DNA of 5,326 nucleotides from Rhodobacter sp. (GTDB taxonomy: Bacteria > Pseudomonadota > Alphaproteobacteria > Rhodobacterales > Rhodobacteraceae). The DNA is taken from the NCBI GenBank assembly GCA_013824055.1, contig PNNE01000358.1, forward strand, positions 1-5,326, read 5' to 3'. Both the position numbers and the translations under genes were made by a program. Every line of letters begins with the position of its first letter. Position 1 is the first letter of the stretch. Below are positions 1 through 4,563 of the stretch, piece by piece. Under the pieces are notes generated by a model, which had not been told where the DNA came from, did not search any database, and saw only the letters and a list, made by a program, of their open reading frames with translations.

Positions 1-437
1 GCCTGCCGCAGCACCCGGTCCAGCACGTCCAGAAACCGGCTCCGGTCGGCCTTCGAGAACATCTTCCCGCCCCCTTGCCGGAACGGATCGGCCGAGCGCA
101 GGTCCTGCATCAGGTCGCGCGTCGCCAGCGCCATGCCGACATTGGCCGCCGTCAGCTCCTCGCCGTTATGCTTCACCACCCGCGCCCCGGCGGCCACGCA
201 TTTCGCAGCCAGGGGGATGTCCCCGGTGACCACCACATCGCCCGGCCCGCAGGCTTCGGCGATGAACTTGTCGGCCTCGTCCGGCCCGCTGGAGACGAAG
301 ACGCTTTCCACCAGCGGGTTCTGCGAGGGCCGGATGCCGCCGTTCGACACCACCACCATCCGCACCTTGTGCCGGGTGGCGACCGTCTCTGCCTCTCCCT
401 TCACCGGGCAGGCATCGGCATCGATATAAAGCGTCAT
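1..437 (-). CDS. YaiI/YqxD family protein (DUF188/UPF0178), 3' end cut by window edge
   Basis: Reading leftward from ATG at 437-435, 145 complete codons remain open to the window edge. The protein begins MTLYIDADACPVKGEAE, the hallmark DUF188 start with acidic D6 and D8 followed by C10-P11. Further family blocks are VVTGDIPLAAKC (about 69-80), NGEELTAANVG (91-101) and a GGGKMFSKADRSRFLDVLD tail (122-140). The family is usually about 145-155 residues, so only a few C-terminal residues and the stop should be missing. These proteins have a PIN/NYN-like nuclease fold, but to my knowledge their biological role is not established, so none is assigned. No strong Shine-Dalgarno precedes the ATG; a G-rich GGGGG lies just upstream. 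It follows the aminotransferase gene on the same strand after 96 nt, so read-through transcription is possible but tight coupling is unlikely. Family assignment is firm; function is unknown. Confidence 0.93.
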   Translation of the reverse strand, partial: MTLYIDADACPVKGEAETVATRHKVRMVVVSNGGIRPSQNPLVESVFVSSGPDEADKFIAEACGPGDVVVTGDIPLAAKCVAAGARVVKHNGEELTAANVGMALATRDLMQDLRSADPFRQGGGKMFSKADRSRFLDVLDRVLRQ

Positions 438-533
438 GCGGCCCCCGGACGGGCGCGGGCAAAGGTCACTCCAACGTCCGCTGCCAAGCATCCGTTGCCA
501 AATGGCAGCCAAAGATTGTCCAGCCTGGACACT
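438..533. other. Spacer between aminotransferase and YaiI genes, with short dyads
   Basis: This 96-bp gap follows the aminotransferase stop codon. Two dyads are visible. One is a 6-bp stem with a 3-nt loop at 517-531 (TGTCCA / TGGACA), 2 nt beyond the stop. The other is a 7-bp dyad GCTGCCA (480-486) / TGGCAGC (503-509) with a 16-nt loop. Read on the minus strand, the first is followed by ATCTTT rather than a full T-tract, so it is at best a weak terminator or an mRNA 3'-end structure. I see no convincing -35/-10 pair for the downstream gene and no small ORF with a ribosome site. Confidence 0.4.
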
Positions 534-1397
534 TCAGATCGCCGCCTTCCGCATCTCGTCCAGATAGATCTCCCGCAGGCGGGTCGCGACCGGCCCCGGC
601 TTGCCGGTTCCCACGGGCTTGCCGTCCACCTCTACCACCGGCATCACGAAGATCGAGGCAGCAGTCGAGAACGCCTCGTCCGCCCCCTGAGCCTCTGCCG
701 GGGTGAAGGACCGCTCCTCCACCTCGAACTGCGCCTCGGCCGCAAAGCGCAGCACCGCCGCCCGGGTGATCCCGTGCAGGATGTCGTTCCCCAGCGCCCG
801 GGTGATGATCTTGTTGCCCTTCACGATGTAGGCGTTGTTCGAGGTCCCCTCGGTCACCGCCCCCGCCTCGTCGGTGAACCAGCTGTCATCCACCCCGGCC
901 TTCTTCGCCGCCATCTTGCCCATCGACGGATAGAGGAGCTGGACGGTCTTGATATCGACCCGGCTCCACCGCAGGTCCGGGATCGTGATGACCTTGAACC
1001 CGGTCTTCGCGGCGGGCGCATCCGCCAGGTTCGGGATGTCCTGGGTGAAGGCCACCACCGTCCCCGGCAGCTCGGCGGGCGGGAACAGGAACGACCGGTC
1101 CCCCGGATTGCCCCGCGTGACCTGAAGGTAGATCATCCCCTGGTCGATCCCGTTCAGCCGAACCAGTTCCCGATGCATCGCCAGCAGCTCGTCCGAGCCG
1201 ATCGGGCAAGTCATCTCCAGCTCTTTCAGCGACCGCTCCAGCCGCCGGACATGCCCGTCAAAGTCGATCAGCTTGCCATCCAGCACCGAGGTCACTTCAT
1301 AGACCCCGTCGGCCATCAGGAACCCCCGGTCAAAGATCGACACCTTTGCCTCGCCCTCGGGCAGGTAGTCGCCATTCACATAGACAGTGCGGGTCAT
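534..1397 (-). CDS. dat: D-amino-acid aminotransferase (fold type IV, PLP-dependent)
   Basis: A 287-residue cytosolic PLP enzyme of aminotransferase class IV, the usual length for D-alanine/D-amino-acid transaminases (about 280-290). Family chemistry is D-Ala + 2-oxoglutarate giving pyruvate + D-Glu. Visible motifs: GVYEV (31-35, Tyr equivalent to Bacillus Y31), R52 in the HVRRLERS block (phosphate binding), the Schiff-base lysine K150 in DIKTVQLL, E183 in VTEGTSNNAY facing the pyridine nitrogen, and GITRAAVL (209-216) closing the phosphate cup. The stretch aligning with the Bacillus carboxylate-binding R98-x-H100 reads R101-S-F103, so the His is missing. The reading frame extends upstream to 1496, but the N-terminus MTRTVYVNGDYLP is typical at ATG 1397, and GGGGA lies 8 nt upstream inside the last codons of the epimerase gene. 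Only 4 nt separate the two genes, so translational coupling is likely. A branched-chain or (R)-amine-type class IV enzyme is a less likely alternative. Confidence 0.9.
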   Translation of the reverse strand: MTRTVYVNGDYLPEGEAKVSIFDRGFLMADGVYEVTSVLDGKLIDFDGHVRRLERSLKELEMTCPIGSDELLAMHRELVRLNGIDQGMIYLQVTRGNPGDRSFLFPPAELPGTVVAFTQDIPNLADAPAAKTGFKVITIPDLRWSRVDIKTVQLLYPSMGKMAAKKAGVDDSWFTDEAGAVTEGTSNNAYIVKGNKIITRALGNDILHGITRAAVLRFAAEAQFEVEERSFTPAEAQGADEAFSTAASIFVMPVVEVDGKPVGTGKPGPVATRLREIYLDEMRKAAI

Positions 1398-1401
1398 GCT
1401 G

Positions 1402-2364
1402 CTATCCCCAAAGCTGCGGCAAGGCCGGGTGGATGTGGCGGTCATCATAGGTGACCGGATTGGCGCGGTCCTGCGCCATGTCGGCGGGGCCGTCAAGGTC
1501 CGACCAGTCGGCCCCCTGCGCGACCAGGATCGCCGGCGCCATCGACAGCGAAGTCGAGATCATGCAGCCGACCATCACCTTCAGCCCAAGCCGCCGCGCC
1601 TCACCCTTCGCGCGCAGGGCCTCGGTCAGGCCGCCGGTCTTGTCCAGCTTCAGGTTCACCACGTCATACCTGCCCAGCAGACCGGGCAAGGACGCCGCAT
1701 CATGCGCGCTTTCATCCGCACAGACCGGCAGCGGGCGGGCAATTTCGGCCAGCATGTCGTCGGCGCCCTGCGGCAGGGGCTGTTCGACCATCTCCACCCC
1801 CAGCCGGATCAGATACGGCGCAAGCTCGGTATAAATCTCTGGCGTCCAGCCCTCGTTCGCGTCGACGATCAGCCGGACCCTTGGGGCGCCCTGTCGTACC
1901 GCCTCGATCCGCGCCATGTCGGCCGGAGTGCCGAGCTTGACCTTCAGCACCGCCCGATGCGCCTGCCGCGCTGCGGCGGCCCGCATCGCCTCGGGCGTGT
2001 CCAGAGACAGGGTGAACGCAATCTCGACCGGTTTCGGCTGGGCCAGTCCCGCAAGCTTCCAGACCGGCGTGCCCGAAGCCTTTGCCTCCAGGTCCCACAG
2101 CGCGCAGTCCACCGCATTCCGCGCCGCGCCGGGTGGCAGCGCCTGTTGCAGGGCAGCCCGCGAAATCGCCTCCGGCAGCGCCAGGATCGCCGCGATGGAC
2201 TCTGCCACCGTCTCGCCATAGCGCGGATAGGGCAGCCCCTCGCCCCAGCCGCGATGGCCGTTCCGGGTGATGGAGCAGGTCACCACCCGCGCCTCGGTCT
2301 TCGACCCGCGCGAGATGGTGAAGGGATTGCGAAGCGGGAAGGTCTCGGCCAGGGCGGTGATCAT
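1402..2364 (-). CDS. dgcA: Enolase-superfamily dipeptide epimerase / N-acetyl-D-Glu racemase-like protein
   Basis: A 320-residue protein of the muconate-lactonizing subgroup of the enolase superfamily, close to E. coli YcjG (L-Ala-D/L-Glu epimerase) and to the proteins named DgcA in marine proteobacteria. An N-terminal capping domain (about 1-105, with FTISRGSKTEARVV and GWGEGLPYPRYGET) precedes the (beta/alpha)7-beta barrel. Both catalytic lysines are present: K143 in LKVKLG and K239 in VNLKLDKTGG. The Mg2+ ligands are D168 (VDANEGW), E194 (VEQPLP) and D217 (CADES). All five sit exactly 8 residues before the E. coli YcjG positions as I recall them. The DxD of dipeptide epimerases that binds the substrate amino group is kept (D289-L-D291). 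Activity is therefore expected, either on L-Ala-D-Glu from murein recycling or on N-acetyl-D-Glu; sequence alone does not decide. ATG 2364 is chosen because it gives the family N-terminus, although no clear Shine-Dalgarno precedes it. It is the first gene of the leftward cluster. Confidence 0.9.
   Translation of the reverse strand: MITALAETFPLRNPFTISRGSKTEARVVTCSITRNGHRGWGEGLPYPRYGETVAESIAAILALPEAISRAALQQALPPGAARNAVDCALWDLEAKASGTPVWKLAGLAQPKPVEIAFTLSLDTPEAMRAAAARQAHRAVLKVKLGTPADMARIEAVRQGAPRVRLIVDANEGWTPEIYTELAPYLIRLGVEMVEQPLPQGADDMLAEIARPLPVCADESAHDAASLPGLLGRYDVVNLKLDKTGGLTEALRAKGEARRLGLKVMVGCMISTSLSMAPAILVAQGADWSDLDGPADMAQDRANPVTYDDRHIHPALPQLWG
1406..1410 (-). promoter_or_regulatory. Ribosome binding site of the aminotransferase gene, inside the epimerase 3' end
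   Basis: Read on the minus strand, GGGGA covers the last Trp-Gly codons of the epimerase gene, followed by its TAG stop (1404-1402), CAGC and the aminotransferase ATG (1397). The spacing to the ATG is 8 nt. Placing the ribosome site inside the upstream coding sequence with a 4-nt intercistronic gap is the usual arrangement for coupled translation. It also fixes the aminotransferase start at 1397 rather than further upstream. Confidence 0.6.
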
Positions 2365-2428
2365 GGCCGGACTTTAGGAGCCGGAACCGGGATTGGGAAG
2401 GCACCGGACTTGCTGCGTCCGCAAAAGG

Positions 2429-2454
2429 AATGTTGCACCGCGGCGCGCAACATT
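2429..2454. repeat. 8-bp inverted repeat, candidate operator
   Basis: The arms AATGTTGC (2429-2436) and GCAACATT (2447-2454) are perfectly complementary and separated by 10 nt, so equivalent points of the half-sites lie 18 bp apart. The right arm runs into the TTATAA -10-like core and the left arm overlaps the putative mcl1 -35, where a repressor would block initiation. RamB/PccR-type short-chain acyl-CoA regulators, as I recall, use TTTGCAAA-like sites. The TTGC/GCAA halves here resemble these only partly, so no regulator is named. Confidence 0.5.
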
Positions 2455-2465
2455 ATAACCGTGGT

Positions 2466-2477
2466 GTCAGACCTGAC
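2466..2477. repeat. Short dyad GTCAG-AC-CTGAC near the predicted mcl1 start site
   Basis: A 5-bp perfect inverted repeat with a 2-nt centre lies 7-18 nt after the putative mcl1 -10, where transcription would begin. Compact dyads of this size and spacing are typical of GntR/FadR-type operators, but the match is to the general form only. It is short enough to arise by chance. Confidence 0.35.
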
Positions 2478-2492
2478 GTAATATCCTTGCCC

Positions 2493-2498
2493 AAAGGA
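2493..2498 (+). promoter_or_regulatory. Ribosome binding site of mcl1
   Basis: AAAGGA ends 6 nt before ATG 2505 and is the only good Shine-Dalgarno near this start. It decides against the in-frame ATG at 2430, which would add 25 unrelated residues, sits directly against AAAAGGA with no spacing, and lies inside the proposed operator. Confidence 0.75.
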
Positions 2499-2504
2499 CT
2501 GACG

Positions 2505-3461
2505 ATGAGCTTCCGCCTGCAACCCCCCGCGCCCGCCCGTCCGAACCGTTGCCAGCTTTTCGGCCCCGGCTCGCGGCCCGAGCTGTTCGCCAAGATGGCG
2601 GCATCGGCCGCGGATGTGATCAACCTGGACCTGGAGGATTCGGTGGCCCCCGCCGACAAGCCGCAGGCGCGGGCGAACATCATCAAGGCGATTTCGGACA
2701 TCGACTGGGGTGGCAAGACGCTGTCGGTGCGGATCAACGGCCTCGACACGCCCTTCTGGTACCGCGACGTCGTGGACCTGCTCGAGCAGGCGGGCGAGCG
2801 TCTGGACCAGATCATGATCCCCAAGGTCGGCTGCGCGGCGGATGTCTATGCGGTGGACGCGCTGGTCACGGCCTGCGAGGCGGCGGCAGGACGCGGCAAG
2901 CGCATCAGCCTGGAGGTGATCATCGAGACGGCGGCCGGGATCGCGCATGTCGAGGAGATCGCGGCCTCCAGCCCCCGCCTGCAGGCGATGAGCCTTGGGG
3001 CGGCGGATTTCGCGGCCAGCATGGGGATGCAGACCACCGGGATCGGGGGCACGCAGGAAAACTACTACATGCACCGCGAGGGGGCGAAATACTGGTCCGA
3101 CCCGTGGCACTGGGCGCAGGCGGCGATCGTGGCGGCCTGCCGGACGCATGGGGTCCTGCCGGTGGACGGGCCGTTCGGGGACTTCTCGGATGAAGAAGGC
3201 TTCAAGGCCCAGGCCCGGCGGTCGGCGACGCTGGGCATGGTCGGGAAATGGGCGATCCATCCCAAGCAGGTGGCGCTGGCGAACGAGGTCTTCACGCCGT
3301 CCGAGGCCGCCGTGACCGAAGCGCGCGAGATCCTGGCAGCGATGGAGGCGGCAAAGGCCGCGGGCCAGGGCGCAGCGGTCTACAAGGGGCGGCTGGTGGA
3401 CATCGCGTCGATGCGGCAGGCCGAGGTGATCGTGCGGCAGGCGGAACTGATCGGGGTGTAG
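2505..3461 (+). CDS. mcl1: L-malyl-CoA / beta-methylmalyl-CoA lyase (ethylmalonyl-CoA pathway)
   Basis: A 318-residue CitE-like (HpcH/HpaI superfamily) lyase, identical in length to Rhodobacter sphaeroides Mcl1 and, from memory, nearly identical through long stretches (MSFRLQP, NRCQLFGPGSRP, INLDLEDSVAP, MSLGAADFAASMGMQTTG, KWAIHPKQVALANEVF). It reversibly cleaves L-malyl-CoA to acetyl-CoA + glyoxylate and beta-methylmalyl-CoA to propionyl-CoA + glyoxylate in the cytosol. This places it in the ethylmalonyl-CoA pathway that replaces the glyoxylate shunt in isocitrate-lyase-negative rhodobacters. Key residues fall at the R. sphaeroides numbers: R76 (SVRINGLD), Mg2+ ligands E141 (EVIIETAAG) and D168 (GAADFAAS), and D299 (RLVDIAS), which reaches into the neighbouring subunit. 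The start at 2505 is set by the AAAGGA site and family length. It is transcribed alone, divergent from the epimerase operon and convergent with the permease gene, and ends 7 nt before a perfect hairpin. A hydrolytic malyl-CoA thioesterase (Mcl2-like) is unlikely given the close match to Mcl1. Confidence 0.96.
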   Translation: MSFRLQPPAPARPNRCQLFGPGSRPELFAKMAASAADVINLDLEDSVAPADKPQARANIIKAISDIDWGGKTLSVRINGLDTPFWYRDVVDLLEQAGERLDQIMIPKVGCAADVYAVDALVTACEAAAGRGKRISLEVIIETAAGIAHVEEIAASSPRLQAMSLGAADFAASMGMQTTGIGGTQENYYMHREGAKYWSDPWHWAQAAIVAACRTHGVLPVDGPFGDFSDEEGFKAQARRSATLGMVGKWAIHPKQVALANEVFTPSEAAVTEAREILAAMEAAKAAGQGAAVYKGRLVDIASMRQAEVIVRQAELIGV

Positions 3462-3468
3462 CGCAATC

Positions 3469-3496
3469 GTAGGGTGGGCGGTATCGCCCACCCTAC
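3469..3496. terminator. Perfect 12-bp hairpin between convergent genes, probable bidirectional terminator or repeat
   Basis: GTAGGGTGGGCG (3469-3480), the loop GTAT, and CGCCCACCCTAC (3485-3496) form an uninterrupted 12-bp stem. It lies 7 nt after the mcl1 stop, and its right arm contains the stop codon (3495-3493) of the permease gene. No T-tract follows on either strand, so it is not a textbook intrinsic terminator; it may stop transcription weakly or protect both mRNA 3' ends. GTAGGGTGGGC-type hairpins recur between genes in many genomes, and GTAG ends are typical of REP elements, so it may be a dispersed repeat copy. Confidence 0.65.
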
Positions 3497-4344
3497 CTTC
3501 GGGTCAGCGCGTAGATGCCGGAGCCCACGACCAGCGTCGCGCCGATCCAGGTCGCAAGGTCGGGGCGTTCACCGAACAGTGCGATCGCCAGCACCATCGC
3601 GAAGATCAGCCGGGTGTAGCGGAAGGGCGTCACCGCCGAGACCTCTCCCGTCCGCATCGCGCAGGTCAGCGCGTGATAGCCCGCCATGCCGAAGATCGTG
3701 CCTCCGGCCAGACAGAGCAGAGCGCCGCCGGTCGGCACCCGTGCGCCGCCGCTGATCGCCAGCAGGATCGCCCCGGCTGTCGCCAGCATCGCAAAGCCAA
3801 GCGCCCCCAGCTGGCAGTTCGACAGGCCCTTGGGCGCCGCTCGGGTGGCAAGATCGCGGCCGGCAAAGCCAAGCAGGCCGACCACGGCCAGCAGCGACAG
3901 GGCCGAGAAATCCGCCCCCGGCCGCAGGATGACGAGCACCCCCGCAAAGCCCACCAGCACGGCCAGCCACCGTTGCGGGCTGACCCTCTCGCCGAAGACC
4001 AGCGCGGCCCCGGCGACCACAACCAGCGGCGTCGCCTGCAGGATGGCAGAGGTGGTGGAAAGGGCGGTCAGCGTGATGGCAAGGCCGTAGAAGAGACGCC
4101 CGGTGATCTCGAATCCGCAGCGCACCAGCATCGGGCGCGACAGGAAGGCAGCGGGCAGCAGCGGCTCGCCGTGGCGGGCGGCCATCGCGGCGAAGATCAG
4201 CATTCCGGTCAGACCGATGCTCAACAGGACCTGGCCAAGCGGAAGCTGCTGCGCGGCGGCCTTCACGAAGACATCCTCGACCGCGAAGCCGGCCATCGAG
4301 GCCGTCATGAACACCGCGCCGCGCTGGTTGTCGGTCAGCGGCAC
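3493..4344 (-). CDS. EamA/DMT-family inner-membrane transporter
   Basis: A 283-residue drug/metabolite-transporter protein with two EamA repeats and about ten hydrophobic segments (roughly 9-27, 35-55, 74-94, 99-118, 124-141, 148-164, 177-199, 207-227, 238-257, 264-281). Each repeat ends in the family pattern FGER..., hydrophobic helix: FGERVSPQRWLAVLVGF (117-133) and FGERPDLATWIGATLVVG (257-274). The block TPFRYTRLIFAMVLA (239-253) is typical of alphaproteobacterial EamA proteins. The substrate cannot be told from sequence; relatives export amino acids, metabolites or drugs. The frame is open upstream to ATG 4536, but that extension is Gly/Pro/Arg-rich, non-hydrophobic and encoded by inverted repeats. 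GTG 4344 gives the familiar MPLTDNQRGAVFMTASM start and is preferred; ATG 4308 (271 residues) is an alternative. No good Shine-Dalgarno precedes the GTG, but a short ORF with a strong one overlaps it. The stop codon lies inside the 3' hairpin. Confidence 0.88.
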   Translation of the reverse strand: MPLTDNQRGAVFMTASMAGFAVEDVFVKAAAQQLPLGQVLLSIGLTGMLIFAAMAARHGEPLLPAAFLSRPMLVRCGFEITGRLFYGLAITLTALSTTSAILQATPLVVVAGAALVFGERVSPQRWLAVLVGFAGVLVILRPGADFSALSLLAVVGLLGFAGRDLATRAAPKGLSNCQLGALGFAMLATAGAILLAISGGARVPTGGALLCLAGGTIFGMAGYHALTCAMRTGEVSAVTPFRYTRLIFAMVLAIALFGERPDLATWIGATLVVGSGIYALTRR

Positions 4345-4424
4345 GCCGCGACCCGCGCTTGACGGGACGGGACGGCTCTGGCCCTGCACCGGCCCGGAGA
4401 AGGGCTTGTCATCTTGCTGCGCAT
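4335..4424 (-). CDS. Possible 29-residue leader ORF overlapping the permease start (speculative)
   Basis: On the minus strand a GGAGG (4434-4430) lies 5 nt before ATG 4424. The 29-codon frame begins MRSKMTSPSPGRCRAR, is rich in Arg, Ser and Pro, and ends at TGA 4337-4335, overlapping the permease GTG (4344) by 10 nt in another frame. The ribosome site is better than that of the permease, so ribosomes ending here could feed permease initiation. There is no similarity I recognise and no hydrophobic segment. The GGAGG is also half of a perfect palindrome, so it could be incidental. It may equally be non-coding leader. Confidence 0.25.
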   Translation of the reverse strand: MRSKMTSPSPGRCRARAVPSRQARVAACR

Positions 4425-4428
4425 CTGG

Positions 4429-4440
4429 GCCTCCGGAGGC
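4429..4440. repeat. 12-bp perfect palindrome containing GGAGG on both strands
   Basis: GCCTCCGGAGGC is fully self-complementary. On the minus strand its GGAGG is well placed for ATG 4424. It could be a protein-binding dyad or part of a dispersed repeat, since Rhodobacter intergenic regions often carry GCCTCCGG-type sequences as I recall them. Confidence 0.4.
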
Positions 4441-4449
4441 ACAAGCTGC

Positions 4450-4493
4450 GCGGGCGGGGCGGAAATGGCAAGCGCCCCGCCCGCCGAGCGGGC
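4450..4493 (-). repeat. Two overlapping, mutually exclusive GC-rich hairpins upstream of the permease gene
   Basis: A perfect 12-bp inverted repeat pairs 4450-4461 with 4473-4484 around an 11-nt loop. A second stem pairs 4479-4484 (GCCCGC) with 4488-4493 (GCGGGC) around 3 nt. They share 4479-4484, so only one can form fully. In a minus-strand transcript the small hairpin is made first and the larger, more stable one later. Neither is followed by a T-tract. This could be leader-RNA structure for the permease gene or simply high-GC spacer DNA. Confidence 0.45.
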
Positions 4494-4494
4494 C

Positions 4495-4532
4495 CAAATC
4501 CTTCTCCGCAAATCCTTCACGGAAAGGATTTG
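4495..4532. repeat. Repeated CAAATCCTTC units with an inverted copy
   Basis: CAAATCCTTC occurs at 4495-4504 and again at 4509-4518, and its complement AAGGATTTG lies at 4524-4532. The nearer pair forms a perfect 9-bp stem with a 6-nt loop (4509-4532); the farther copy could pair with the same arm instead. The segment is A/T-rich compared with the neighbouring genes and lies just beyond the dapA terminator hairpin, so it may be a second back-up terminator or a decayed repeat element. Confidence 0.5.
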
Positions 4533-4533
4533 T

Positions 4534-4557
4534 CAAAATTCTTGCTCAAGAATTTTG
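4534..4557 (-). terminator. Intrinsic-type terminator downstream of dapA
   Basis: CAAAATTCTT (4534-4543) and AAGAATTTTG (4548-4557) form a perfect 10-bp stem with a GCTC-type tetraloop, or 11 bp with a 2-nt centre, beginning 6 nt after the dapA stop codon. Read on the minus strand the 3' arm ends in ATTTTG, so the U-run is part of the stem, as in many rhodobacterial terminators. Its position and A/T-rich character against high-GC surroundings support a role in ending the dapA transcript. Confidence 0.7.
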
Positions 4558-4563
4558 GGGCCG

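Larger units (their letters stand above)
2365..2504. promoter_or_regulatory. Divergent regulatory region between epimerase operon and mcl1
   Basis: These 140 bp separate two divergent translation starts and must hold promoters for both directions unless the genes are read from elsewhere. It is richer in A/T than the flanking genes around 2449-2484. A palindromic TTATAA core (2453-2458) provides TATAAC toward mcl1 (2454-2459) and a perfect TATAAT on the minus strand (2457-2452). Toward mcl1 the best -35 is TTGCAC (2433-2438) at a 15-nt spacing. Toward the epimerase no good -35 is visible at 16-18 nt. Two dyads overlap this core and are listed separately. Promoter positions are inferred by eye. 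Confidence 0.5.

Noticed and set aside
75..1454. 459-codon plus-strand open frame
   Set aside because: It lies antisense to the YaiI and aminotransferase genes, both clearly recognised by motifs. Its product is rich in His, Arg, Pro and Gly without any domain, the usual shadow in high-GC DNA.
1398..1496. N-terminal extension of the aminotransferase to 1496
   Set aside because: It would overlap the epimerase gene by more than 90 nt, has no family similarity, and the ATG at 1397 has a ribosome site and gives the standard N-terminus.
1387..2481. 364-codon plus-strand open frame opposite the epimerase
   Set aside because: The minus-strand frame has every catalytic residue of the enolase superfamily; the plus-strand product has Arg/Gln/His-rich composition and no recognisable fold.
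2430..2504. 25-residue N-terminal extension of mcl1 from ATG 2430
   Set aside because: The known homologue starts at the position equivalent to 2505, which has a well-spaced AAAGGA. The extension would begin inside the putative operator and promoter.
2361..3491. 376-codon minus-strand open frame opposite mcl1
   Set aside because: mcl1 is unmistakable on the plus strand. The antisense product is Arg/His/Asp-rich with no motif and lacks a convincing ribosome site.
3673..4362. 229-codon plus-strand open frame opposite the permease
   Set aside because: It is antisense to a protein with clear EamA repeats and membrane segments; the product is Gln/Arg/His-rich and motif-free.
4345..4536. 64-residue N-terminal extension of the permease from ATG 4536
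   Set aside because: It is encoded by terminator-like inverted repeats, is not hydrophobic and does not resemble EamA N-termini; GTG 4344 gives the expected start.
4531..4536. Perfect TTGACA (-35) on the minus strand between the two hairpins downstream of dapA
   Set aside because: No acceptable -10 lies 16-18 nt downstream (ATTTGC/GATTTG), and the hexamer arises at the junction of the two hairpin elements, so it is probably incidental.
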